DNA of 64,000 nt from Hyposmocoma kahamanoa (Eukaryota > Arthropoda > Insecta > Lepidoptera > Cosmopterigidae): contig NW_020654422.1 of assembly GCF_003589595.1 (NCBI RefSeq), positions 7,368,415 through 7,432,414 on the forward strand, written 5' to 3'. The notes beneath the pieces are model-generated. The model saw nothing but the letters and a program-made list of their open reading frames with translations. It was not told where the DNA came from and searched no databases. Below, one piece after another: positions 45,036 through 56,395 of this stretch. The position numbers were made by a program, and so were the translations under genes. The first letter of the stretch is position 1, and every line of letters starts with the position of its first letter.

Positions 45036-45215
45036 AGGGTGCTAGTGAAATCACAGACACATGAGACTTGTCAACTTATGTCTCAGGATGACGGGCGCAG
45101 TGGCAGTGCCCATTAAATTTTCGGAATTTTAATCTCTGAGTGGCATTACGACTGCTATAGACAGGCGTGTCACATACCACCAGGCGCATTTATTCGTCAC
45201 TTGGTAGCAAAAAAG
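45036..45215 (+). repeat. Repeat family B, 5'-truncated copy
   Basis: GGGTGCTAGTGAAATCACAG, TCAACTTATGTCTCAGGATG, TAGACAGGCGTGTCACATAC and ACCAGGCGCATTTATTCGTC. Confidence 0.75.
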
Positions 45216-45664
45216 TACAACGGCTATATTGTCTGTTTTTCAAAACTAACTGAAGTGGTTTGGTGCCGTCAACTCGCTACTGATTCGTTGGTTTCTTATT
45301 TTTTCCATCCTCTAAGGGTTTCTAGACATTTTATTTCGTTCATTAATTAATTTTAAAAACAACCAGGAAGAAATACTATGGTGAGAAGGAAAATATTTAT
45401 TTTCTTTCATTTCTCATTCTAATCTTTTAAATATCATGCTTTTTAAAGAATTTAGAATTGAATTGTTTGTAATGAAACACTTTACAGGTGAAAGTGCAGA
45501 GTTAATGAATGCTTCTACACAGTAAAATGCTAAGACAGGTAGCTACAAGCGTTTTAATTATATCAGCGCCAATAATCACAAAACTAATTCATGAAGTTTG
45601 TTACAGTCATAGTAGACACACACACCACACACGTCATTGATGATCAACTTAGCTTCTGTTTATC

Positions 45665-46022
45665 AAGCTTAGAGGTGGGCGTTTAAACGAAAAGCAATTT
45701 AAAAAGTTTGCTTGTTTAATATAAGCACATAAGCACGCTTATAATTTTAAATTGTAAACGTTGCTCAGTTCAATACTTAACAATTTCATTTTTTACAACA
45801 TGCCTAAATGTCAAGTCCCGCCGTCTATGTTTCCTAAACAAGTTAATTGGTCAATGTGAGTAATAATATTATAGATAAAAATAAAACTTGTGTTTTACAA
45901 ATAAACTTACATAATTAAGGACCTTTACTGGCCTACTCCCGCTTTTCGCTGTCAATGCAATGTGGCAAACATTGCAAATGCATTGTGGCAAAAATTTATA
46001 AGCAGTTTTTTCCGTCTCTAAT
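45665..46022 (+). repeat. Repeat family H, copy 1
   Basis: Shared with 52737-53335: AAGTTTGCTTG, TCAGTTCAATACTTAACAAT, AATAAAACTTGTGTTTTACA, CTACTCCCGCTTTTCGCTGT, and the end AAGCAGTTTTTTCCGTCTCT. Confidence 0.6.
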
Positions 46023-47584
46023 TAGACTCAGTTTCACCCACATCGTTAGCGTTCCTTTCCTTTCTAAAGAATATTATGTCAGTTCTTCAAAATACGACCT
46101 TAAATACTTTCTTTTTCATTACTATTCGTATGCCTATAATGATTGATAATAATAATAAATAATATGTCCCGCCTCCAAAGAAAACTACCTCACGTTCGTC
46201 CTTAGAGACCCACCAGGAAATTTCGCGTCAGAAGGGATCAACTTCATCCAAGATAATTGAATGATAATCTCGTGAAAGCTTCCGAATTTAACCCATCGTA
46301 TTTGAGTAAGTACATCACACACTTCGTATGTATAAATTACGTAGATTTATGACCTTGGGTTTAGTAGCCATTTGGGAATTTCAGGGAAGCTTGTGCCAAG
46401 CAAATTTACAGTGGTAAAAAATTTCTTTAGGTGTAGGACGTAGTCATAACCACCCATGTAAAATAAATTACTATTTGTACTTTTTTTTATTTTCAACCAC
46501 TGTAGCTTGAAACTTATATCACTAAATTAAATTAAAATAAGTACGAATTTAATGTGACCTTGTTACCAAATAATGACCCATTTTTATGTTTATTCTTATA
46601 TATTTGTTACAAATAAATTATGACGGAAAAATGTACTAGGTACCAGACATTTCTGATGGCATTAAAACTACCTAAGATGTAGGTAATGATCGTTTACATA
46701 TAAAATTGTAGTTTTAGCCTAGAAAGACCCAGCAAAATAAAACGCGAACAGCGCTAAACGCCCAATGTACATTAAAATGTATTAAGTAAAATTACATTCT
46801 TCAGGCCTAAACAAGTATGCCATCAGATTTGTATGAAAAACGTATTTTTCTAGACACCCTATGGTCATATAGAATATATAGCGCAAAATTTGAATGCGAT
46901 ATTGATATGTAGGTACCTACACTTCACGAGGGCTTAGGAGATTAAAACTATTCCACCGTATTTAGAAATGAACGTCATATGGAGTAAGATGGCACTAAGT
47001 TATTAAAAACTAATTTAAAATATATGCCGTAATCGTTATTTGAACAAATTTAAATTTAATTTAGTTCTTGAAAAAGCTTTCATTAGTGAGCTACAGGAAA
47101 CTGTAATAGAATTAATTAGTCTTTATATAATCGTAATTATTTAATTGTACTAAGCTAAAAAAGATACAAAATACGTGTAGAGTCCAAACCAGGCTAAGTA
47201 CCTAAAGGCTAAGTACCTAAATGAAAAGGCAGACTCGTTATTATCAATTTACGACTTTAATAATTAATGATCTAAATGGTTGTTCTAATACTAGATAGTT
47301 CAGAGTGACGTTAAAATCGCCCAGTTCATTGCCTAACTTTGCATTAACGCGTAATTTTTCTAAAAATACTTAACAAAAAAAAATTTTGAATGGGAAACTA
47401 AATACGGTATGTGTGTGTATGAGCCTTAAACAGAATTTCACTAAGTAAATTTGGTCACTGACATTCACTAATACACGTCAGTCACTTTTCATTCGATCAC
47501 GAGGAAATAAGTGATTAGTAGTGTCTGACAAAATATAGCGAACGGATAAAATAGAGAGATGAGTTTTATGAAACGAATACTTAC
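46023..47584 (-). other. MADD intron 1, last part, no gene seen
   Basis: AT-rich, no recognised repeat with a second copy in the window and no coding block. The sequence next to 47584 is the intron start of the candidate 5' exon. Confidence 0.4.
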
Positions 47585-47860
47585 CTTAATGTAGAGTAGT
47601 GGTGGTTGTTGTTTCTTACTACATGATGACTATTGTCAACGTGGGCCTATCGCGATACCAATTGGGTATACTTCGTGGCGCGTGTTCGCGCGGATGGCGC
47701 GTAGTGGCAGCAGACGCTGATGGCGGCAGAGCCATGCGCGACGCCCACGCTCGATACGCTTCGCGCCGCCGCAACAGGGCCTAGCGCCTCTGTAAAGATT
47801 CACGTATACTATGTAATATGCAGTACGTCGTCTATTTACAGTCAGTAATTTGAACACATG
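47585..47860 (-). promoter_or_regulatory. Candidate MADD 5' non-coding exon and GC-rich promoter
   Basis: On the minus strand a perfect donor ATTAAG/GTAAGTATT ends the exon at 47585. The preceding 47640-47790 is GC- and CpG-rich in an AT-rich region. An upstream ORF of 38 codons (ATG at 47733-47735, TAG at 47619-47621; begins MALPPSASAATTRHP) lies fully inside. The next acceptor in the same strand that I can place is the MADD start-codon exon 8.5 kb away. Link to MADD is inference; the upstream edge is not defined. Confidence 0.5.
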
Positions 47861-47929
47861 TGTTCTTATACTTAAACGAAATATTATCGTAACTCAAAAA
47901 TTATGGAATTGAGAAAACACGATTCGGAT

Positions 47930-48150
47930 GATCAAAAACCGACCTCAAAAGTCATTCATTCCCTAGTTTGTCACACTTAGAGGTGGATATATTTCCTTCA
48001 AATTTAAATGGGACCACTACTGAGGTACCCTCTTTCCAACAAAAAGATAATTATCAAAATATGAACACAAACTATTGGAGTTATCGTGTAACATAGATAC
48101 AAAAAAACATAGTCGAATTGAGAACCTTCTCCTTTTTTTGAAATCGTTTA
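47930..48150 (+). repeat. Repeat family A, near full-length copy
   Basis: AAAACCGACCTCAAAAGTCA, ATTCCCTAGTTTGTCACACT, GGGACCACTACTGAGGTACC, ending GAGAACCTTCTCCTTTTTTT. Confidence 0.8.
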
Positions 48151-48581
48151 AAAAATGACCGTATGGAATTCTCATTTATAAGAGGATAACTAATTATTAT
48201 GTACAAATAAAACTAATCCCATTATTAGCAATTAGATTCAGTTTTTATTAAATTTACAAATCGTGTTTCCTTAATTCCGTCCATTTTGAACTACGAGTGT
48301 TTGGTTTTACGTGCGTTACAATAAATTATGTTTTACTATTGACTAAGTGCTTACTGATAAGTATAAAATTATTGCATCAAATTATATATTGTAGCTCTTG
48401 AATAATATTTCAATTATTTATAGTTATATTACGAATCTAATTCTAATTGTTTATTAATGTCTCAAATCATTTATTAAAGTTGTATATTCCTTTATGGGAT
48501 ATGTATTAGAAATTTAAATAATTGTTTAAGTTTATAGGAAAGTGTAATGTTGTATTCTGTGGAAGTAGGTAGTGTGATTTA

Positions 48582-48970
48582 GTAGCAATAGAGCTCCTTG
48601 TGTAATTTGTCCAGGGAATTACTGCCATTTTACCTATTTCTGCCGCCTAGTGGTGCTAATGAGATTACAGGCATATAAAGGACTTGTCAATTTATGTCTC
48701 AAAGAGCCCCTCAGTGCCTCTACCACGAGATTACTGACATTTGTCACAAGTTTCACAATTTTGTATGGCAAACTATACAGCGCCCCTTATGGTCACAAGA
48801 AGAAACAACATTTTGTATACAAATATTTTACGCGATCGCTCGCGATAACTGTCACCGTAATCTCATGATAGAGGAGCTGATCTTTATGATGTAACGCACT
48901 GAGTGGAACTGCAACAGTTATAAACAAGTGTATCGCTTACCACCAGTCGTCTCGTCACTAAGTATTATAA
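48582..48970 (+). repeat. Repeat family B interrupted by a small TIR element
   Basis: The outer B unit runs TAGCAATAGAGCTCCTTGTG ... AAGTATTATAAATTAAAAAA. It is interrupted at 48712-48879 by an element whose ends mirror each other. Confidence 0.75.
48712..48879. mobile_element. 168-bp MITE nested in repeat B
   Basis: The left CAGTGCCTCTACCACGAGAT and the right, read in reverse, CAGCTCCTCTATCATGAGAT form ~25-bp TIRs starting CAG, as in some hAT elements. The surrounding B sequence (…CCCCT / ATCTTT…) rejoins cleanly around it. I could not fix the target duplication. Confidence 0.65.
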
Positions 48971-49910
48971 ATTAAAAAATGTACCTTATCAAATAAATAA
49001 AAAAATACTTCGGTAATTCAAAGTGTTTCTTAAAGGGTAAGTTACTTTTATTAAAAAAATTGAAATCAGTTTATTTCAAACGTAACAAAAGAAAGGATTG
49101 CCTTTGTAGCAAACAAACGTATCGGATGGGTCTATGATTTCAGCTTTAATGTATACATTGACTATTGAATACATTGACGTATCTTGTCCCGTTGCACTGT
49201 TGACGACATTGAGCATAAGTATAATATCATTAGTTGACGATTCTCAAACAAAAGAAAATACACCTTTGTTTGAATATCGCCAACAGCATGAAGTGCTATA
49301 CCTTATCATAAGTGAAGTTATCGTTATTTTTAGCTAAATTGAGTTATTAACGTTCATACATATATTTTGTATTCCAAATTGTTGGCACTAGTAGAAATTA
49401 TTTCTCTACATTTCCGCCACATGATATTGTACAAGTTTAATTAATTGTATTACGTAATCGACCGGTAGTAGAGATTAGTAGACAAACAATACAAATACAT
49501 ATATTTTTCATTTTCCTTCTTAGGTTGCAGTAGCTATTTATTAATTTTTGCATAATAAGCTTAATGTCATAACTGTATACTATTCTGACATAGTTATAAT
49601 GATATAAAAGATTAGTAAGCACCTACTGGACCAGCGAAGGTAAGGCCTGAAGGCCTTTGGTCACGGAGACTCATTGTGACAAAAAAAAACTACATACAAT
49701 CATGCATGAAGTTGAAATAGGTACTGACTTTTGATTAACCAATGTTCTCGACTTCAGCTTTCAGTAAGTATAACAAATGGCTCTGGTATTAGAGTGCACT
49801 TTTGCATGCACATCTTCACTGAAATATTCGACTGAATACAATAATTTTTCACTGCAGCTATTGTATGGAATTGGTTTCAGCAGATGTCAAATATATTTTA
49901 ATACTTAGGT

Positions 49911-50105
49911 TCAAGGTCATGGGCATGTCAAGCTTGACACTTAACACGTTCACAGTCCCCTTATAAAGGCCTAAGTCAACCCTATGTATGCGTGGACTTA
50001 TGGTCGACACCAATTTACGACACCAGGTGGAATCATGGACTGTGAACGATCTCAATTCAACTCTACACCATTTGCGATAAGAACGCCCAAAACCTTGTAC
50101 CGTTG
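49911..50105 (-). mobile_element. MITE family GTACAG, copy 3, with inner element
   Basis: The outer parts match the family reversed: CATGTCAAGCTTGACACTTA at left, then CAATTCAACTCTACACCATT, TGCGATAAGAACG and CTTGTACC at right. In between, 49944-50050, is an insert with inverted ends CGTTCACAGTCC / GGACTGTGAACG. Confidence 0.65.
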
Positions 50106-50749
50106 AAAAAATATACATGCTTGATTCCTCGAATGAATTGTGGCGCACCTGAACTATACCAAATTCTATCACGGGGAATCTAATTGTCAAAAATAAACTT
50201 GTACCTCGTAATTTATGGAATTACGACGTGCAATGCCTATGCTCCACAATACCTTCGGAGAACTAGGTACTTACATATTCTGCAATCAATATGAAATGTT
50301 TGTTTTTGTTTCTAATTTCTTTCTTTGTTCATTTTTCGTAATAAAAAAGTTTTTGAAAAGCAGATACATCAAATAATTTGTCTGATATATAGAAGTTCGT
50401 TTGATCATTTATAAACTATGAATATTTTCGTATTTCATATTTTATATAAGATTAATGTTTTTTGTCTTTGATTTTGGTCATACATTGTATTTAAGTATAT
50501 CCAATCACCAATGAGTAACATAATTTTTTAAGTTTTTAATCGCTCCTGTAAAGTTGCAGTTTTTCCTTTACACTGTATGCGGTGGGGCTGTCGATATGAA
50601 GCGAGTAAATTTCGCCATGCAATCCATTTTTAATTTATGCCATTTTAATGTTGCTATGACAATTCCGACGCCAGTTTATGTGTATATCACCAAAGATAGT
50701 ACATGTACTATAGTTTCCTGACAAAACGCTTTTTTATATTAATGTGCCA

Positions 50750-50965
50750 GACAACCACACCAAAAGCCTCGTCTCAATCTAGGGAATTTTCTATACTATG
50801 AGTATCAGAGCAACGGAACTCACAGTGAGGCATTTCTGGAAACACCCAGACCAGAACTAACTTAAAGTTCATTTCCCAATTTGATCCTCCCAGGTATCGA
50901 ACTCGGGACCTCCTTCCAACACCCACAGTATAGACCACTAAGCCACCGAGGATTTCTGTTTGATG
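50750..50965 (-). repeat. tRNA-headed SINE
   Basis: On the minus strand: CCTCGGTGGCTTAGTGGTCT (A-box-like), GGTCCCGAGTTCGATACCTG (B-box-like), GGTCTGGGTGTTTCCAGAAA in the body. Similar in build to 36690-36935. It sits between QARS1 and MADD. Confidence 0.75.
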
Positions 50966-51663
50966 CTGATGATGAAAAAGATAGGGTAATGAGGACAATT
51001 AAGAGTATTTTATGACTAAATAAATGTCTGCTTAATTCCCCCTTCAAATTAGACGGAGAATGAAGAGGAAGAGAAAGACGAACAATGTACGATGTATTTA
51101 TTTTACATGTATGTATACGTAAGACCCTTTTCCGGATTCTCTATATACACACACCGGCACATTTAACGGAATAAAAAAGTGAGATATATTCAATCGTAAC
51201 GTTTACATTGAAATAAATTAGAATTAGACATAAAGTAGAAATTAAATTAACACCGACTTAGCCTTACTGAACCTTTATTGGAAAAAATCGAAATTAACAG
51301 CATGCATTATTTTTTTTGATTTTGTGACAAAGCATAAAAAGCTGAAAATTTAAAAATTTTAACAAATAAACGAAAAAAGTACAGTGGAGTATTTTTTTAT
51401 TTTCTAAATTAGTCCTAAATAAAAAGTAAAACAACCGACCTGAGTTTTCTAAAAACACTTATTATTTTGGGGATTTTATTTGAGTCTCCCAAAATGTGCC
51501 GGTATGTGTATTTTACACTTGTAAAAATTATAATAAAATACAAAAACACTTTTATTTAATTTTTTTATCATAAAAGTTTTATTCAAACAATAAATTGTAA
51601 ATTTTATTTACGTAAATACACGACACATTTATGTAATAAATACTAGTTATGAGTATATATATA

Positions 51664-51675
51664 TTTTTATTTATT
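51664..51675 (-). terminator. Polyadenylation signal overlapping the QARS1 stop codon
   Basis: The coding strand reads GGGAAATAAATAAAAATA: the TAA stop is itself part of an AATAAA hexamer, repeated at once. A second AATAAA lies near 51577-51582. If the first is used, the 3' UTR is only tens of bases. Confidence 0.5.
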
Positions 51676-51718
51676 TCCCTGTATCTTCTTTGAGGGACAC
51701 GGTTCTGTTGAATAGGAT
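51671..51718 (-). CDS. QARS1: QARS1 exon 12 (48-base last exon)
   Basis: Residues 766-780 and TAA: ILFNRTVSLKEDTGK, the conserved end of animal GlnRS ('LVFNRTVTLKEDPGK'). The acceptor TTCACAG precedes ATCCTA. Phase 0. It is separated from exon 11 by a 2.1 kb intron full of repeats and would be missed by ORF scans. Confidence 0.95.
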   Translation of the reverse strand: MLFNRTVSLKEDTGK

Positions 51719-51896
51719 CTGTGAACAGACAATAGTATCACTAATAAAAATATTGAATTGTACTTATGCATTACGTGCATTCAAGTATATGTATATAACA
51801 GTCGATAGAGTAAGAATAGTAATCGTTTGTTTCAGGCAAAACTATTTTTCAAATATTTGTTCAATAATGCATGGACAAGAAACAGTGGTGTGTTAA

Positions 51897-53478
51897 CACT
51901 ATATAATAAAACAAGTAGTGCAACTCTCGCCTGTTTGGCACATATACGTACTTCGCTCAGAGCATAGGGTTGTTACAATATTATTTAAGTTGTACCTACA
52001 GGTTGTAAACATAATTTAATTCAATTTAGGTGTTCATTACAATATTCTCATGCTATATTGAAATAATTTTTGTTTGTTAAATGCACTACTTACGTATAAA
52101 TATTGATATGCCAGGATCGCGGATTGATATCTCAATTATAGGAGAGCGATCATGAAACGGATATGAAATGCTAACCAATTCTGAATTTCACCCATACTTG
52201 CTCAAATAACTAACCAATTCTGAATTTGAGCCATTCTTGAATAGAATAGAATACGTTAAGTAAAATTAGGTACATTGTATTCAACCTGCAAGCAGATGTG
52301 CAAATATTAATGGGATTCAATGTTTCTTCAGTCTCTATAGTTTCTAATTAATGTAATGAATTTGTAAATTTTAAGTATTCTTTATTACTATAGAAGCAAT
52401 GTGTCAAAAGCCATTTTGTCAATTTTAATTTAAAAGTATGTCGTTGTAACAATTTAATTTTGTTTGGTAATTTATTGTAAATAATTATACACATGTTGAA
52501 GCAGTTATTCTAATAAATTACTTTATGGCAACGAGGTTGGTATAATAGATTCATAATTTTTACTCTAGTTTGCCTTTGAATGACTTCACCGCGTGTTTTA
52601 AAATATTGAGGATGAGAGTTGACATATACGCAGATATCTCTAATGTACATGCATGACAAAGGTAATATGTTCAAATAACTAACTATAAACACGTCTACTA
52701 TATGATGTCTTTTTTAATCACCGAGGGAAATCGCTTCAATACTATATTTAAGGGTTTAAAAGAAAAGCACTTAAAAAAGTTTGCTATGCTTACGTACGCT
52801 TTTCATTTTAAGCGTTCAAGCGTTGGTCACTGGTCAGTTCTATACTCAACAATTTAATTTTTTTTATCGTGCCTAAATTTCAATTAGCGCCATCTGTTTC
52901 CTAAATAAATTAATCTAAACGACTTTTTAAGCTTCAAACTAAAAAGCGTTTATGTGAAAAGCGCTTTTACAAGCACGCTTTTTAAACATACGTTTTAACG
53001 TTAAAAAATAAGCAGTTTTTTCCATATCAACAATTTTTTAACGCTTTAAAATGCCAATGAACAAAATGTTAATATAACAATGTTGTGTTATAAATAAAAA
53101 TAAAACTCGTTTTTTACAAATAAACTTACTTTCTTAAAACGTTTAGTGGTCTACTCTTGCTTTTCGCTATCAACACAACGTTGCAAGCTTTTTTTAACAT
53201 AAAAGTCTATGTTTCTAAACGATTTTGTTAGCTACAAACTAAAAAACCTTTAAGTGAAAAAGCGTATAAAAAAAGCACGATTTTTAAAAAAGCATAACGT
53301 TTAAACGTTTAAAAAATAAGCAGTTTTTCCCATCTCTAATTATAATGAATGACGCGTGTGACGTCACCGCGAGATTATGCGAATTTGTGCGACTGTATTC
53401 GGCGCGCAACGGGAGTGCACACGTACAAGCCCCGCTGCTATATTTGTATAGAAATACACTACTTGTTTTATGTACTAA
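51897..53478 (+). mobile_element. TIR repeat family G, copy 2, with repeat H inside
   Basis: The left end ATATAATAAAACAAGTAGTG and the right end, read in reverse, GTACATAAAACAAGTAGTGT. It shares TTGTACCTACAGGTTGTAAA, CTAACCAATTCTGAATTT and TTATGCGAATTTGTGCGACT with 21588-22372. It fills most of the last QARS1 intron. A CCAATTCTGAATTT block occurs twice (52168 and 52210 region), a local duplication. Confidence 0.7.
52737..53335 (+). repeat. Repeat family H, copy 2, inside G
   Basis: It matches 45665-46022 (AAAACTCGTTTTTTACAAAT, CTACTCTTGCTTTTCGCTAT, AAGCAGTTTTTCCCATCTCT). Longer than copy 1, with internal AAAAAGCGTTTA / TTAACGCTTT-like words. The G sequence resumes at about 53340. Confidence 0.6.
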
Positions 53479-53859
53479 GGTCTACAGAGTGAAATATTAT
53501 AGAGGAACTTTTTAATGCATTTATCGGTGGTGATAGGGTAGTGTAGGCCGAACCAGCAACACACTACTACTATTGTATGCAGACGTATAATAAGAATTAT
53601 TATTATTATTCTGTGTTTTCTATTTTAGACTCGTGGCCTGATAGATGAACTTTGAATTAAATAGAATATTCGGTGTCTCCTGACATTAGCAATGTCAGCT
53701 GTCCGGAACAGAAGCTGCCAGGTCCAAGAACCAGTGAACGATACAATTATTTATATTATAAATGGCAACACTGACCTGGAAAATCATAATATTATGTCAC
53801 CGGGCTTTTTCTTCGCCTTTATAATTTCTTTTACGACATTTATGATTTTATTTACTCAC

Positions 53860-54049
53860 TTTGCTATTAGTAGAATCAGAATCAACAGAGAAGAAGCCGA
53901 CCCTCTCGAACTGGAACTTGTCGTATACTTTAGCCCCAGCGATGGAAACATCCGCAAACGCCTCCAAGATCTGCAGCGTGTCCTTGCGACAGTCCGACAA
54001 GAATCCGCCTGGAACTTCATTGGGGTCTTCGGGGTTTTTGTGTATAAAT
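53860..54049 (-). CDS. QARS1: QARS1 exon 11
   Basis: Residues ~702-765. [40 protein letters not shown]: the closing strands of the anticodon-binding domain. The acceptor is CGTAACAG, the donor AAA/GTGAGT; reading through the donor would stop after VSK. Confidence 0.97.
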
Positions 54050-54319
54050 CTGTTACGTTTCGAAACAAAATTTGGTGTAACAAAAAATTATAATGACTAT
54101 TGTATTTATTCGTGCATCTTGTGTCAACAAATTTATGGCCAACTAATTCTAGTGACGTGGGTTATTTTAGGACGTAATCCGCCATACTACCTAGAGCGAA
54201 TGTGAGCTAAAATGTGTCTGAAAAGTTTTTTGAATCTTCGAAGACGTGCATGTTGCCAATTACATCTTTTTTCACCATTCAATTATAGTAAAAACTAATA
54301 CTAATCGTAATTTACTCAC

Positions 54320-54465
54320 AAAGGCTGGTATAATCTGACTTCGACTGTCACTGGTTCGGAAACCCAGTGAATAAAGGCTTTCGGTTTCTCTGCAGAATCT
54401 GTAGGCTCTACCGTACATTCCAAATCAGTAACTTTTCCTGTATTGTCCTTAAGTACTTTGGATAT
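54320..54465 (-). CDS. QARS1: QARS1 exon 10
   Basis: Residues ~654-701. ISKVLKDNTGKVTDLECTVE then KPKAFIHWVSEPVTVEVRLY. KAFIHWVS is a family hallmark. The acceptor is TTTTTCGTAG, the donor CTTT/GTGAGT. Confidence 0.97.
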
Positions 54466-54867
54466 CTACGAAAAAGTAAAAAGATTGGTTGAACACATGG
54501 CACAAAATGATTCAGAACAATAATTAAAAGCTGACTGTAAAGTTGGACATCACAGTATTTAATTTGATTTGAATAAAGTTATTTATGAAGTGTTTAAATA
54601 GGGTCAACGGCCGACTTCGGCAGACGCAGAGTTTGTTGTCATTGTCTTACCGAAGGAGGCACAGTCGACTCGCTGTCTACACCATGTCAATTGCCTCCTT
54701 CGCCGAAGTCACCAAGTCGGAACTCACATCACGTATACAAGTTTACGCACAGGAATACAACAAATCGTTCGAAACATTAAAAAAACTGATCGGGTAGATT
54801 TTCGACTCCAGAACGCGCTTAGTGGTGAGATGCGGCCGCAAATATTGACGGTCAACCGTCGCTTTTA

Positions 54868-55137
54868 TGGTAATTAGTGACGGGACGTACAAGTCGTGCA
54901 CCTGTTGGAAAGCGACACGTCAGTCCATAACAGTTGCAATGTCACTCAGAGCTTTAAATTACAAAGATTGGGCACTCCCAATGCTCCCGTCACCCTTACA
55001 CATAAGTTGACAAGTTCCATGTGACTGTAATTTCACCAGTACTCTTACCCTTCACAACCGGAACGCTTGGCGGCAGAAATAGGTAAGGTGACAGTACTTC
55101 CCTGGACGAACTTTTTCACAAAGAGCTCTACTGCTTC
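54868..55137 (-). repeat. SINE-like repeat family B, reverse copy
   Basis: GTGACGGGACGTACAAGTCG, AAATTACAAAGATTGGGCAC, ending ACAAAGAGCTCTACTGCTTC. It lies in QARS1 intron 9. Confidence 0.8.
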
Positions 55138-55318
55138 TACTCATAGATATATATGACCACTATATCCGAATACGTGACCACTACTGATAATACTATATTT
55201 ACTTTATTAGCACGCAACGATTAAAATAAAATCACTACGGCTGACGCTATTTCACGAAAGACTGTGTTCTTTCTGTTCGATCTTTAATAAGCATTATATG
55301 AAAACCAGTATATCTCAC

Positions 55319-55553
55319 CTTAATGACATATCCAGCATGTCTTAAACCAACGGACTGTGATTGTGTCAGACGTCTATACCCTTTCTCGGGCTCTTCTTTA
55401 AAATCACTCGCCTCAATATAGATAACTTTACTAAGCACCACTTTGTGAGAACCTTTGTCGGGTTCGTTGGGGAAGTCCGGTACTGTAACTTCGACTCTAT
55501 CCATGGTTAGATTCGTTAGCGTGATTTTTAGTGGCTCTAGAACCACCATCACC
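55319..55553 (-). CDS. QARS1: QARS1 exon 9
   Basis: Residues ~575-653. VMVVLEPLKITLTNLTMDRV then PDFPNEPDKGSHKVVLSKVI and SVGLRHAGYVIK. Start of the anticodon-binding domain ('VLEPLKVTITNFP', 'VPNFPADE.KGFHQVPF'). The acceptor is TTTATCAG, the donor AAG/GTGAGA. Confidence 0.98.
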
Positions 55554-55574
55554 CTGATAAAAACAGAGACTGTT

Positions 55575-55900
55575 AATTTCAAGATTTGTGAGCGTCGGCT
55601 TGGTATGCTGAAGACGCTCTGGTTCAAATTCAGCCGGATCGAAAGATCTCTGTGTTCTATGTTTATATTAATAATTATAACAAACTAGAGTAGTAATTTT
55701 ACAAAAAAATAATTGAATATCATGGTAGTAAAACATCGCGATAGTCAATCAACTTCATATTACAATTATTAAAGCGTCATCTCCAGTCAGCCGCTGGTAG
55801 CTGTAAAGGTACCTGGCTGAGTGAAGAAATCTTTAATGGATTTCTCACAGATGGCGCTACGGCAAAGAAAGTTAAACAACCAAAAACTCCTTCTAATTTG
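55575..55900 (+). repeat. SINE-like repeat family D: tail of one copy joined to head of another
   Basis: 55575-55740 is a D tail (GTTCAAATTCAGCCGGATCG, TATTAATAATTATAACAAAC, TTGAATATCATGG). It runs straight into a D head at 55733-55900 (AAACATCGCGATAGTCAATC, CAGCCGCTGGTAGCTGTAAA, CTCACAGATGGCGCTACGGC). Confidence 0.65.
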
Positions 55901-56204
55901 ACTAACTTCTGCTGTCCCAATTTTTTTCTTCCAGTACAATGAGTCATCCTTATAAGAAACTGAGTTCATGAGCATTTAAAAAAAATAGTCAAATTTATTC
56001 ATTTTGTATGAAAAAATATTTTATGAAGTTTGACCAACTTCTGCTATCCCGATTTTTTTTCGTCCGATACGATGAAATGATGATCCCTTCATGAAACTGA
56101 ATCGATCAGCACTAAAAAAATTTTGATCAATTTTATTCATTTTTATGGATAACTCACGCTAAGCCAAAAAATTGACTGTGTCAAAATTGTTTTCACAAAA
56201 AAGA

Positions 56205-56395
56205 CTTAATGGTTCCTGTCACGCAAGAGGTCCCGGGTTCGATTCCCGGGCCGGGAGAAATATTTGTATGGCCTACATTTATTTCTCTCGTGAATTGGGT
56301 GTAATTTGTGGATGTCTATGTGTCCATGGCACCCGCAATACAGGGTTTCCCCAGTGCGGGGCTATGAGTACGTGCGCGTTATTATTATTATTATA
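56205..56395 (+). repeat. tRNA-headed SINE family C
   Basis: GGTCCCGGGTTCGATTCCCG (B box), then TGGCCTACATTTATTTCTCT and GTGTCCATGGCACCCGCAAT, ending with TTATTATTATTA. QARS1 intron 8. Confidence 0.8.

Noticed and set aside
47619..47735. 38-codon ORF as a separate small protein gene
   Set aside because: Better explained as an upstream ORF of the candidate MADD 5' exon; no homology recognised.
53692..54205. + strand ORFs opposite QARS1 exon 11
   Set aside because: They are shadows of the minus-strand exon, whose protein matches GlnRS and whose splice sites fit.
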